DNA of 64,000 nt from positions 62,001 to 126,000 of the forward strand of contig JADJNU010000001.1 of assembly GCA_016714165.1 (NCBI GenBank). Reading direction: 5' to 3'. This document shows, one piece after another, positions 8,861 to 17,772 of this stretch (positions are counted from its first letter, which is position 1; every line of letters begins with the position of its first letter). Source of the DNA: Bdellovibrionales bacterium (GTDB lineage Bacteria; Bdellovibrionota; Bdellovibrionia; Bdellovibrionales; UBA1609). The translations under genes were made by a program, and so were the position numbers. The notes beneath the pieces were generated by a model. It ran no database searches. It saw only the letters and a program-made list of their open reading frames with translations, and was not told where the DNA came from.

Positions 8861-9088
8861 TGCATGTATACTTGATTGTTGTTCCAAACTCCAAGGGTCC
8901 CTGGCTGATCCAAATCCCAGGAATTCAGGATCTTCAAACATGCGTCCGGCAGCAGCGCTCCCGTTGGTAGCACTGCACCAAGCCGAACTCGATCCTGAAC
9001 CCCTGAGAGTTTGATCAGCCGTCTCCGTGCGTCCTGGATAGGTTCTGTAAACTGTGACCATCTTAGGTTCTTCGGTGCGGTTCCTCAT
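8810..9088 (-). CDS. Small ORF translationally coupled to the MEMO gene
   Basis: 92 aa. Its ATG (9086-9088) overlaps the TGA of the upstream MEMO-family gene as ATGA, the usual sign of translational coupling. The product is Gly/Ser-rich with no signal peptide or motif I recognise. Its last 17 codons overlap the convergent PA14 lipoprotein gene. There is no Shine-Dalgarno of its own, so it may be spurious. The alternative is that 8861-9084 is non-coding. Confidence 0.3.
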   Translation of the reverse strand: MRNRTEEPKMVTVYRTYPGRTETADQTLRGSGSSSAWCSATNGSAAAGRMFEDPEFLGFGSARDPWSLEQQSSIHALSESPKFHIVCLCNQT

Positions 9089-9960
9089 CTATAAAAGATA
9101 TTAAAATAACTCGTGCAGCTTGTAATATCGAGTTTTCCAACAAGTTTTGCCGAGTTGGTATGCGTGCCAAAGATGGGTTCTTTACCCTGAGTCAGCTTGA
9201 GAAGCGTGTAAAGGCCCGGTTTGGAATCGATATCGAGATCCCACACCTTTCGATAGTCTCCCGAGCGGATGACACTTTCCGTGCGAACATCCTCCTGATC
9301 TGCGGCATCCGATGTTTTGTAATGGGAAAAATCCATGCTCAAAAGAACGTATGTATCCTTATCTGCCACATTTCGAAGGACTTCAACCAAGCGGTTTAAA
9401 ATTCCAATGTTTGCACGTCTATGGATTATAATTGGAACGACGTTTGCCAACGGGAAAAAATGCTTGATAAACGCGGCTGGAACGCCAATCGAATGCTCTT
9501 GAGCGAAAGCTTCAGAATCATAGACTGGAAGACCTAGGGCATTTCCAATTGCCGACGCAGCAGCTAGATCCGCCTCCAGGGTTCCGAACGGAGTTTTCCA
9601 CGGCAGATTAGACAATGAAATTGACTTCGCGCCATGATGAAAATGGTCAGGGCCAATGATAATGATCCGTTTGGGCGAAAATGATTTTGCGACAGCACGA
9701 AAATGCTCGACAAGAAGAGGTATCGCCAAAAGGTGATGAGTTACAATTCCAAATTTAAAGGCCTCATTTTCTTTAGCTAGTTCCTCAGAAATTCCATGTT
9801 TTTTAAAAGCATCCTCAAACCAGCCGGGTTGATCAGAGAGGGCCGAAAACAATTCGGTTCTCGCATATGAAGAAGAAGCAAGAAGCGTTGATGCCAATAT
9901 CGAAACTAAAATCTGAGAGTATTTGGTGATTGTTATTTTTTTAGAAATAAATCGTACCAC
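9085..9960 (-). CDS. Exported MEMO-family (AmmeMemoRadiSam system protein B-like) protein
   Basis: About 291 aa from a GTG at 9960, chosen because GGAG lies eight bases upstream and because it begins a signal peptide (ILVSILASTLLASSSYA). An upstream start at 10020 would overlap the DUF3160 gene further. The body shows MEMO-family landmarks: IIIIGPDHFHHG, EHSIGVPAAFIKHF and VLLSMDFSHYKT. The fold is related to class III extradiol dioxygenases, and human MEMO1 binds copper/iron with two His and one Cys. Here the Cys position appears changed (IFGTHTN where CGRHP is usual), so the metal site may differ. Most bacterial MEMO proteins are cytosolic, so export is notable. It overlaps the DUF3160 gene by 28 bases. 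Confidence 0.72.
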   Translation of the reverse strand: MVRFISKKITITKYSQILVSILASTLLASSSYARTELFSALSDQPGWFEDAFKKHGISEELAKENEAFKFGIVTHHLLAIPLLVEHFRAVAKSFSPKRIIIIGPDHFHHGAKSISLSNLPWKTPFGTLEADLAAASAIGNALGLPVYDSEAFAQEHSIGVPAAFIKHFFPLANVVPIIIHRRANIGILNRLVEVLRNVADKDTYVLLSMDFSHYKTSDAADQEDVRTESVIRSGDYRKVWDLDIDSKPGLYTLLKLTQGKEPIFGTHTNSAKLVGKLDITSCTSYFNIFYR

Positions 9961-12707
9961 TTCGGCTGCTCCGGGATTTGTACTGAGTTCGGATCCGATG
10001 CGTAAACGACCGCCTTCCATTCGTCATCATTCCATCGCTTGGTATCAGCCCATTCATAGTAGCTATACACATAACCTCTACTAATTCGAGTTCCACCGGA
10101 GTAATCCTTCACTAATACATAAGTCACCATCGGATAGCCGATAGCTCCCATTAAAACCCGTCCTTCAAAGGCATCCGTAGCGAGATCAGCTACCAAAGCC
10201 ATTTGAAGTTCTTTCTGATGCTTATTGTAATCGGCGTCAAAATCTGAGGGTAGCAACAAGCTCGCATTGAACTTGTATGGCATGTTTAGAATCCAGTCGT
10301 AGTCTTCATTCGTGATGGTCGCCTTTTTTACTTCCTTTGTCGCAATTTCTTCGGCCTTTTTAGCCAGTTGACCAATTGTTATGAGTTTGTTTTTATACTC
10401 GTCTACTAGGACATTAGCTTTAGTCAGCAGATCAATGGTCAGATTCACGAGCTTCCCGAATCTAGAAAAAAACTCTGGATTTGGCTCTACATATCCCTTC
10501 ACGATAGGTGGCGCATACTGAGCGGGTGGCCCCCCTTCCCCGCCGCCTCCCTGCTCGGCATATGACTGTTCCGCGTAAAGAATTGTATCGTGTTTAAGCT
10601 CGGTGTACGAGGCAAGACTCGTGTTCAAAATTTTTGCTGCCCACCCTTCAGAATTCGCAAAAAATTGTTGAGAACCGACGGGCAAGAATTGAGCAGAAAG
10701 TAGATTTAGCCAAGAACTGTACATCGATTCAGACCACATACCTGCCGGGAGGCCCGCCACAAACTGCTTCGATTTCTCATATTCAGACTTATAGTTTGGG
10801 ATCTCATCAAACCAATTCTTGGGAAGTAAATCGAATGCTTTTTTTGAACCCAAGAGCGCCATGACTTCAAGAGCGCTTGGGAGATTCTTAGGCATATCGT
10901 CTGATCCAACTGCCGGTGCAGTTAATCGCTGATACAAATCGGCATCCAGCGTGTAGCGCTGTCCGATGAGTTTGAATCCAGCATTTTCATTTTTTCGTTC
11001 CGCCGCAGTTTTACCTGTTCCAGTCTGGCTCGACACTATGTTTGGAGCTGGAAGATCTTCCTTGGCCTTCTTTTGAAAGGACTCTAATTTTTGTTCGTCA
11101 GCATAGTCCTCGATTTTCGTACTGGGATCAAAAACACTATCGATCCATTTCTTAAACTGAATTGAGGTTGCGCTCTCTATTTTTCTGACTAGAAAATCGA
11201 TCGCTGAATAGAACTCGCTCCATCTTGAACGATAAACACTATCCATCAGTTTCTTAAACTGAATCGGGGTTCCGCTCTCTGCCTTTCCGACTAGAAAATC
11301 GATCGCTGAAGAAAACTCGCTCCATTTACTAGATATCTTGGGATCTTGAAAAACAGAGTGGGTCAGGAGAATTGCAGCAAGAGTCGCTGAAGAATTATCC
11401 AGAAGAAAATTTTTCCTGCCCAAATGCATTTGAGCTCTGAAATAATCACTCAATTTTTCAGAGACCGTATAATGACCTCGAACTTTGTATTGAGAATAGT
11501 CTTCTTTATAGCCAGGAAGGTACTCGTGTGTTTTCGACGGTTCTTCGGCAGATGGGATCTCCTGAGAGGCAGCTGAAATCCTTTCAACCTCTGCCTTTAC
11601 GTCAGCCGTTATTTCTGGATTTAGTTGTAAATTCGATTTTAGCAAAGTCGCCGCGACCGCCGTAAACCACATATTTCGTTTCGCAGCTTCTTTTACTTTT
11701 GGGTTTTTTGAGTTGCTGTAAAGTTCCGACGAGGCTGTGTATAAGTGCTCGACCACTTCTTTAAGGAGAGGCGAAAGCTTCGTTTCCTCTATCTTCTGCA
11801 TCATGCGATCAATGATCAGGTGCAGAGCGTGAAGATATAAATCACTAGTTACAAATATCGCCCCGCGAGGTTCATTTTCATTCTCCTGGTAATAGCGGTC
11901 GACTAAATCATCAACTGCGACCACCCTAGGTTGAAGCCTCTGAATATAAAAACCAGACTTTTGGAAGAGCGCCTTATCTTGTTCTGAGAATTGCTTTTCA
12001 GGAGGATTTCCGCCTCCTTCCTCTGGAAGATTTCTTGACAGGCTGGGGATTTCATTTAATTCAATCTTGCCTTCGTCCATCTGCGGATCGATAGCTCGAA
12101 GTTCTTTCTCGTTTAACCAACCTATTCTTTCCGGTATCGGTCCTTCAAACTCTTCATTTGAAGTGTCGCTAAGAAAATTGAACCGATACCAATGGTCGCC
12201 TCCTTTTGTGTATTTTCCGGTTGAAGTGATAACCTCTCCCTTTTTTAATTCTAGAACCTTTTTGGCCTCTTCGTTCGGTTGTAGTCTGACTGAGCCTGCG
12301 TCATTCAGGATTACGAACCTTTGGTCTGATTTTTCGAAAGCGGGTTCTTTCGTAAGACCACGAGCGGGAACAAATTGGCAAATCATGTCCTGAATCCTAA
12401 ATTTTTGGTTGTATTGCGCTCGCTTGATAGGAGGCGAAAACTGGATCCATTCAGGCTTGTCCTTTACCGGCTTGCCTGAAATTGGATTTCCAAAAATAAT
12501 TCCATCTCCTGCAGCATTCATGACTGGATTGTTATGGAAATGAAAATCAGGGGCTAAGGGATTCAGTTTCTCGGGTGTCTTGTCGGGGATAGCTTCATAG
12601 ATAGGCAACAAATCGTCAGTGACGATATAGTTGGCTTCATCCGCGGCTAGCGTAAGAATTGGGTAAAGCCCAAAAAGAAACAAAACCGAAACCACGCCTT
12701 TTTTCAT
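9933..12707 (-). CDS. Exported DUF3160-family protein with internal 34-residue duplication
   Basis: 924 aa from ATG 12707 (GGGAG five bases upstream). The signal peptide (MKKGVVSVLFLFGLYPILTLA) is followed by an N-terminal domain of about 230 aa with an SH3-like feel. A large alpha-helical region begins near residue 250 with the family signature FVTSDLYLHALHLIIDRMM. DUF3160 proteins are exported helical proteins of unknown role. Two nearly identical 34-residue blocks (each beginning WSEF.SAIDFLV.K) are encoded by a 102-bp tandem repeat at 11137-11340, a recent in-frame duplication. The gene lies 33 bp after the CapA-like gene and overlaps the MEMO gene, so the three probably act together in the periplasm. 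Confidence 0.75.
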   Translation of the reverse strand: MKKGVVSVLFLFGLYPILTLAADEANYIVTDDLLPIYEAIPDKTPEKLNPLAPDFHFHNNPVMNAAGDGIIFGNPISGKPVKDKPEWIQFSPPIKRAQYNQKFRIQDMICQFVPARGLTKEPAFEKSDQRFVILNDAGSVRLQPNEEAKKVLELKKGEVITSTGKYTKGGDHWYRFNFLSDTSNEEFEGPIPERIGWLNEKELRAIDPQMDEGKIELNEIPSLSRNLPEEGGGNPPEKQFSEQDKALFQKSGFYIQRLQPRVVAVDDLVDRYYQENENEPRGAIFVTSDLYLHALHLIIDRMMQKIEETKLSPLLKEVVEHLYTASSELYSNSKNPKVKEAAKRNMWFTAVAATLLKSNLQLNPEITADVKAEVERISAASQEIPSAEEPSKTHEYLPGYKEDYSQYKVRGHYTVSEKLSDYFRAQMHLGRKNFLLDNSSATLAAILLTHSVFQDPKISSKWSEFSSAIDFLVGKAESGTPIQFKKLMDSVYRSRWSEFYSAIDFLVRKIESATSIQFKKWIDSVFDPSTKIEDYADEQKLESFQKKAKEDLPAPNIVSSQTGTGKTAAERKNENAGFKLIGQRYTLDADLYQRLTAPAVGSDDMPKNLPSALEVMALLGSKKAFDLLPKNWFDEIPNYKSEYEKSKQFVAGLPAGMWSESMYSSWLNLLSAQFLPVGSQQFFANSEGWAAKILNTSLASYTELKHDTILYAEQSYAEQGGGGEGGPPAQYAPPIVKGYVEPNPEFFSRFGKLVNLTIDLLTKANVLVDEYKNKLITIGQLAKKAEEIATKEVKKATITNEDYDWILNMPYKFNASLLLPSDFDADYNKHQKELQMALVADLATDAFEGRVLMGAIGYPMVTYVLVKDYSGGTRISRGYVYSYYEWADTKRWNDDEWKAVVYASDPNSVQIPEQPKWYDLFLKK
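11137..11340 (-). repeat. Two-copy 102-bp in-frame tandem repeat inside the DUF3160 gene
   Basis: Unit 1 spans 11137-11238 and unit 2 11239-11340. The shared cores include TTTCTTAAACTGAAT and CTAGAAAATCGATCGCTGAA on the plus strand. The period is exactly 102 bases (34 codons), so the reading frame is kept. Divergence between copies is modest. Confidence 0.85.
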
Positions 12708-12740
12708 AGTCGCTCCCAAATTTTCTTAAGCCTTTAATCT

Positions 12741-13733
12741 CTAATGTATTTTAAGAATACCCCTATTCTTAGGGAAACCAACCAACATATTGACGGGAAA
12801 GGTTGGTTTTTCATCGTCCATCTTGTGCCTGGGCAAGTAATCTCGAAGGACCAAGGGGTAGACCGCCACTTCGGAGATTTTCTTGTTCAGAAAACTAATG
12901 CGCAGTGCCACGCTTTCGGTGGAATGGGCCAGCAGGCGCTCTGTCTGATCAAAAATAAAGTTTCCTAGGCTGTAGGCAATGACTCCATCTTGATACCACT
13001 CAATTCTCTGCAAGACGTGAGGGTGATGACCTATCACGAGGTTTACGCCGGCCCCGATGAGCTCATGACCTAATTCAATTTGCTTGTCATTGGGAGTCAA
13101 CACTCCTTCGATTCCCCAATGGAGAGAAACAATCAACACATCGACCACAGGTCTGAGTGCCTTAACGTCCTCCATGATTAACTTTGAAACTAAGGGTGCC
13201 GTTCCCTGATACGATTTAGACATGAAGTCTGCCTTAGCGGAATCTGCTGTATAGGCCAGAAATCCGATCCGATTACCATTCGCTGTTAATATTATCGGCT
13301 CTCTTGCCTCACTGAGACTCTTCCCTGCACCTAGCGCCTTGATATTATTTTTCAAAAGCGCCTTCCGTGTTTCGGCGACAGCCGTAATTCCAAAATCCAT
13401 ACAGTGGTTATTTGCAATCGAGAGAACATTAAAACCAAGCTCATCCAACAGATGCGTCGAAGAGGTTGAAGCTTTAAACGTGTACCTTTTCTTCACTTGA
13501 GGTTTCTTAGAATCACTAAGACACGACTCTAGATTGCCGAATACAATTTCAGATTTCTTAAAAATCGAAGGTGTGATGTCAGGGAGATCAAAACCTGCAG
13601 GATATTTTGCAAATACATGTCGACCAATCTGAATATCGCCCACCGCGACAATAGAAAATGAACTGGATCCAAAGGCAAAGGGAGACATCGCCACAGTGCC
13701 GATACAAATGGAAAGGAGAACGCAGAATCGCAT
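12741..13733 (-). CDS. CapA-family (PgsA-type) exported metallophosphoesterase-like protein
   Basis: About 330 aa from ATG 13733, which begins a normal signal peptide; a GTG at 13769 would add 12 residues. The body contains the CapA calcineurin-like pattern in order: VAVGDIQIGRHV, VFGNLESCLSD, VLSIANNHCMDFG, IVSLHWGIE, LVIGHHPHVLQ and YSLGNFIFDQ. CapA/PgsA proteins are linked to poly-gamma-glutamate or capsule synthesis, but many relatives are stand-alone phosphoesterases of unknown substrate. No PgsB/PgsC ligase genes are present here, so a capsule role is not supported. It is the first gene of the operon that continues with DUF3160 and MEMO. Confidence 0.85.
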   Translation of the reverse strand: MRFCVLLSICIGTVAMSPFAFGSSSFSIVAVGDIQIGRHVFAKYPAGFDLPDITPSIFKKSEIVFGNLESCLSDSKKPQVKKRYTFKASTSSTHLLDELGFNVLSIANNHCMDFGITAVAETRKALLKNNIKALGAGKSLSEAREPIILTANGNRIGFLAYTADSAKADFMSKSYQGTAPLVSKLIMEDVKALRPVVDVLIVSLHWGIEGVLTPNDKQIELGHELIGAGVNLVIGHHPHVLQRIEWYQDGVIAYSLGNFIFDQTERLLAHSTESVALRISFLNKKISEVAVYPLVLRDYLPRHKMDDEKPTFPVNMLVGFPKNRGILKIH

Positions 13734-13968
13734 CCTAAAATTATAGGAGCATCCGATTAGGGAAGTCACCCCATGGCTTGGATAACAAACGAGTTTTTCC
13801 TCCTTAACTCATGGGATTGGACTCTCGTGGTCAACATTCTAGTAGGCTGGGTAAAATCAGTCTCGACCAGACAAAAGGTCTGTTCTCTCGGCCTGTCGTT
13901 TCAAATTGATACCAAATATGAAATCCCAAATTCAATCGTCCGATAGGGAAGCAGGAGACGCTATTGAA

Positions 13969-16071
13969 ATGAAAGTCATATTTTCGATTCGTTACAAATT
14001 CTTGTTCGTCACGACTTTGTTGTTAGTACTGAGCGTAGGGGCTTACTTGGGACTGGCAGCTAAGATTCTGAAGGAGGATAAAACTGAGCTTGTGTACGAT
14101 TACAATCGAAGTGCAGTTTCAAATATGGCTTCAGATATTGATACGTATTTTAAAGGTGTGGCCGATAAAATCAAGATTGTGGCGTTCTTTTTCAATGAGA
14201 AACGAGGACGGTCATCTCGCCTGATGCAAGAACTCCTGGAGAATGACGCCGAAACTGTATTTGTTGGAGGAAGCAACAGCTTCAAATCACTTGATACATC
14301 GCTTTTCATGAATAAGGTTTTCATGGAAACTTACGGTCTCAATGATGGTTTTTTTATGGAGACCCTTCATTTGCAAAAGGCCATACCATTTGATCGGATT
14401 CGAATCGATGGCGAGGCGGTTTGGAATTCAACGATACAAGATGGTCCTCCGCTCATAGGATTTGGTCGAAGTGTTGTAGAAGAAACTGATTCGGGTGTCC
14501 CAGTTCGGCAGTATGCTGTGATTAGCTATTTGCGGGCCGATAAAATAATGTCCTCTCTTGGGCGTGGAAGTCTCAATGAGGTCTTTATCACAAACGCACA
14601 GGGTGAGGTTCTTGTTCACCCTCTGATGGCGGTCATGGTCGCGGGACTGAATCCGGACGCTTTGACTCAAAAGGCACTTCAACATCCACTTAGTACCAGC
14701 GTTTTACCAGCCGAAGTGGATGGAGAAAAAATTCTTGGAGCCTTTTCAAAGGCTTTCAATAAGAAGATCGTCATTATTTCCAGGGTAAGCGAAGCAAGAG
14801 CATTCAATGTGGTTTATCGCTTGATTTATCGATCTTTGTTTTTTGCGCTGATCGTATTAACTGCTGCGTTCATCGCGGCCATTCTTTTTTCACGTTCACT
14901 GACAAGTCCCCTGGAAACCCTCATTGGCGGGATGAGAAAGGTTTCAAATGGTGATTTAGGCATACAGATCATTGTCAAAACCAGGGATGAAATATCGCTT
15001 CTTGCGGATTCGTTTAATCGCATGATTCGAGACCTAGGGCATTCAAGAAAAGAATTGGAGCACATTAACTCAGAATTGGAGAACAAAGTAAGAGACAGAA
15101 CACGTCAGCTCGAAATACAAAATCAGGCTGTCAAGAAGGCCCAGGAGGCCTTGTTGCGTACGACACGTCTGGCCGCTGTTGGAGAAATTGCGGGACGGGC
15201 GGCCCATGAAGTGCTCAATCCTCTAACTGGTATCATGTCACGAATTCAGAAAATTCAAATACGGCTGCAAAACCATCAGGGGGGAGAAACTCAGCTTTTA
15301 AGCGAGATTTTGAAGAGCTGGGAAGCCGATATCTCAAACGGTGGAATGGCAAAACTAGTTGAGAGTTGGAGCACACCCTCCCAGATCATTGAGGGAGCGA
15401 CTCTCTTTGAGGAGGATCTAGAAAATATCAAGACGGTCGGCAATTCATTGTCTGGGGAGGTCGGAACGACATCTGCCGACGTCGACTTCTTGCTCAAAGA
15501 GTGTCAAAGAATCAATCGAATCGTTCAGTCAATGAGATCCTTAAGCGTGGTCAAAGGAGAGTCCAAAGAACATTCGATTGAAAGTTTAGTGAGAGAGTCA
15601 ATTCATATTATGGCTGATCTGGCATCTCAAATGAATTCAGAAATCAAAATGTCGGTGGGAGATCGAAAAGTCACCGTCTTGGTGGATGAAGATGAGTTCA
15701 TTCAAAGTATGACGAATTTGATTGGAAATTACTTGCAAGGGATTAAAGCACGTGAGTCTGGACCGGGTGGAATTGCATTTAAGGGATTGGTTGAAATCAA
15801 CATAGAAACATTAGAAAACAAAATAAAAATTCATGTGAAAGATAACGGTGTTGGAGTTGAGCCAGATCATCGGCAGAGACTATTTGAAACCCAGTTCTCA
15901 ACGAAGCCCCGCGAAGAGGGGACTGGCTTGGGACTAAACATCAGTCGGAGATTCATTCGTTCATTTGGCGGCGACATCTATTTGCAGGACTCAGAATTGA
16001 AAGTGGGAACTGAGTTTGTGGTCGAATTGCCGATACATTTAAAATCTACAGAAGAAAAGGTGTCAGCATGA
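13969..16071 (+). CDS. Membrane sensor histidine kinase with HAMP domain
   Basis: About 700 aa from ATG 13969 (GGAG upstream); an ATG at 13918 is an alternative. Membrane segment 1 lies at about residues 8-30. A periplasmic sensor of about 255 aa follows, possibly Cache-like. Membrane segment 2 (FFALIVLTAAFIAAILF) leads into HAMP (SLTSPLETLIGGM...DEISLLADSFNRM) and a coiled coil. The H-box is GRAAHEVLNPLTG. An unusually long insertion of about 70 residues lies inside the dimerisation helices before the ATPase domain, which has VKDNGVGV, FETQFSTKP and GTGLGLNISRRF. The last codons overlap the next gene as ATGA, so signalling passes within a tight cassette. Confidence 0.92.
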   Translation: MKVIFSIRYKFLFVTTLLLVLSVGAYLGLAAKILKEDKTELVYDYNRSAVSNMASDIDTYFKGVADKIKIVAFFFNEKRGRSSRLMQELLENDAETVFVGGSNSFKSLDTSLFMNKVFMETYGLNDGFFMETLHLQKAIPFDRIRIDGEAVWNSTIQDGPPLIGFGRSVVEETDSGVPVRQYAVISYLRADKIMSSLGRGSLNEVFITNAQGEVLVHPLMAVMVAGLNPDALTQKALQHPLSTSVLPAEVDGEKILGAFSKAFNKKIVIISRVSEARAFNVVYRLIYRSLFFALIVLTAAFIAAILFSRSLTSPLETLIGGMRKVSNGDLGIQIIVKTRDEISLLADSFNRMIRDLGHSRKELEHINSELENKVRDRTRQLEIQNQAVKKAQEALLRTTRLAAVGEIAGRAAHEVLNPLTGIMSRIQKIQIRLQNHQGGETQLLSEILKSWEADISNGGMAKLVESWSTPSQIIEGATLFEEDLENIKTVGNSLSGEVGTTSADVDFLLKECQRINRIVQSMRSLSVVKGESKEHSIESLVRESIHIMADLASQMNSEIKMSVGDRKVTVLVDEDEFIQSMTNLIGNYLQGIKARESGPGGIAFKGLVEINIETLENKIKIHVKDNGVGVEPDHRQRLFETQFSTKPREEGTGLGLNISRRFIRSFGGDIYLQDSELKVGTEFVVELPIHLKSTEEKVSA

Positions 16072-17351
16072 AAAAACTGGCCAAGAAGTGGATTGAAGGT
16101 CAAGAGGCTGATCTCGTCATTGGAGTTGCCTACGATTGGAATAAAAGAATCTTAGTTGTTGATGATGAACCAGCGATCCGAGAAACTTATAGCGATATTC
16201 TTTGTCCACCAGCAAGAAAGACATTACCTTTGCGGTCAAGTCGGTCTGCTTCAAAGCCTCCAAACGAAACGGATCCTGGATTTGAATTTGATGTGACGGT
16301 TTGCGAGTCTTTCGAAGAAGCTTTGGAGGCATTTCGGAAGGCAATGAGTGAAGGGCGCCCGTATGTCATGGGATTTTTTGATGTGATGCTAGGGTCGGCA
16401 AAAGATGGATATGATTTAGTCAAAGAGATGCATTCTCACGATTCAGATCTTTATGCTGTTTTCGTGACGGCTTACAATGATCGGTCAATTGAGTCCATCA
16501 ATAGTCTTTTAGGATCCAAGATGGTTGATCGTTGGGATTACATCAATAAACCATTTTCTCAAGGCGAGATTTTACAAAAGGCACGCAACTTTGTAACGCT
16601 ATGGAATTTAGAGAAAGAGAGCGAATTAAAATCTAATCAATTGGCAGAGGCTCAGGATCGTCTGCTGACCAGCGAAAGAACAGCAGCTGTGGCGGCGGTG
16701 GCGAGAGGGGTGACACATGAGTTTGGAAATATTTTGATGCAGATTATGGGAAAGGCGGATCTGGCGAGAAAGAAAAGCGAAGCAGAAATGCGGCGCGCTC
16801 TTGAAACTATTGTAGAGGCTTCTCAGCATGCGAGTGATATTTTAGAGAAGTTCAAAAATCTATCGACAACCGATGAGTCAATAGGTCGCCACGATTGGGT
16901 TTTTGTTCATAACATTTTGGAAGAGGCGCTTGATCTATTAGATCACCAATTTAAAACCACAAACATGAAGGTCTCCATTGTTAAAAAGGATGTGGTAAAA
17001 ATCAAAGCTTCGGCCACGAGTTTACTTCAGGTTCTGATCAACTTATCCATAAATGCGATCCATGCGATGGGAACTTCTGGTCAAATTGACTTCTCAATCA
17101 TTTTAGCGGACCCCTGGGTAGAGGTAAGAGTTCGAGATTATGGTCCAGGCATCAGAACAGACCTCATGGAAAAAGTACTTGAGCCATTTTTCACGACGAA
17201 GGGAAAAAACGGGACTGGACTCGGATTGTCAATTTGTCGTGAGATTATCGAAATTGAACATCGAGGAACTCTGACTCTTAAGAATCATCCCGTTAAGGGT
17301 TTGGAAGCGATCATTCGTTTGCCAATAAATGGCGGAGATTTGGATGAATAG
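16068..17351 (+). CDS. Hybrid protein: N-terminal receiver plus histidine kinase
   Basis: 427 aa. The ATG overlaps the preceding stop (ATGA). The receiver domain occupies about residues 25-185: acidic pair VVDDEP, phosphoacceptor in GFFDVMLG, switch Thr in VTAYND and Lys in INKPF. It contains a Pro/Ser-rich insertion (about residues 50-70) after the first strand. A dimerisation segment follows with GVTHEFGNILMQI as the H-box, then the ATPase domain (NLSINAIHAM, VRDYGPGI, EPFFTTKGKNGTGLGLSI). There is no membrane segment. It probably takes phosphate from the upstream sensor and in turn phosphorylates the CheY-like protein encoded next. Confidence 0.92.
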   Translation: MKKLAKKWIEGQEADLVIGVAYDWNKRILVVDDEPAIRETYSDILCPPARKTLPLRSSRSASKPPNETDPGFEFDVTVCESFEEALEAFRKAMSEGRPYVMGFFDVMLGSAKDGYDLVKEMHSHDSDLYAVFVTAYNDRSIESINSLLGSKMVDRWDYINKPFSQGEILQKARNFVTLWNLEKESELKSNQLAEAQDRLLTSERTAAVAAVARGVTHEFGNILMQIMGKADLARKKSEAEMRRALETIVEASQHASDILEKFKNLSTTDESIGRHDWVFVHNILEEALDLLDHQFKTTNMKVSIVKKDVVKIKASATSLLQVLINLSINAIHAMGTSGQIDFSIILADPWVEVRVRDYGPGIRTDLMEKVLEPFFTTKGKNGTGLGLSICREIIEIEHRGTLTLKNHPVKGLEAIIRLPINGGDLDE

Positions 17352-17772
17352 TCCCGTCTGGGATCTTCCTTTATTGGTTGTTGATGACGATGCCATGGTT
17401 CGAGGGGTCGTGGTCGATTATTTAAAAGATATTGGTTTTACGAGCATTCTTGAGGCCAAGAATTCTCAACAAGGTCTCAAAATGATTCAAAACTCAAAAT
17501 TTCCAATCGGCTTGGTGCTTTCGGACTGGGAAATGCCAGGAGTGAGTGGATTGGTACTTCTTAAGGCATTGAGAAAAAATCCGCATCGCAAGGGCACTCG
17601 ATTTGTGATGATCACAAGTCAGCGGTCGATGGAAAAATTTAAGATCACTCAGGCCGCGCAATGGAAAGTCAACGCATACATTATCAAGCCCTTTACCTGT
17701 GCCGTATTGAGGGAAAAGATTTGGCAGGTTATGGATTGGGAAGATAGCGATGAAAGAAAAATCAGTGGCTAA
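17344..17772 (+). CDS. Single-domain (CheY-like) response regulator
   Basis: 142 aa. ATG 17344 is preferred over 17329 because GGAG lies six bases upstream; it overlaps the end of the hybrid kinase gene by eight bases. Receiver landmarks are complete: LVVDDDAM, phosphoacceptor in VLSDWEMPG, switch Thr in VMITSQRS and Lys in IIKPF. No output domain is present, so it would act by protein binding. Its end overlaps the next gene, which encodes an exported glycine-rich protein. Confidence 0.93.
   Translation: MNSPVWDLPLLVVDDDAMVRGVVVDYLKDIGFTSILEAKNSQQGLKMIQNSKFPIGLVLSDWEMPGVSGLVLLKALRKNPHRKGTRFVMITSQRSMEKFKITQAAQWKVNAYIIKPFTCAVLREKIWQVMDWEDSDERKISG

Noticed and set aside
12741..13733. Capsule (poly-gamma-glutamate) synthesis locus around the CapA-like gene
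   Set aside because: No PgsB ligase or PgsC gene is present and the neighbours are DUF3160 and MEMO.
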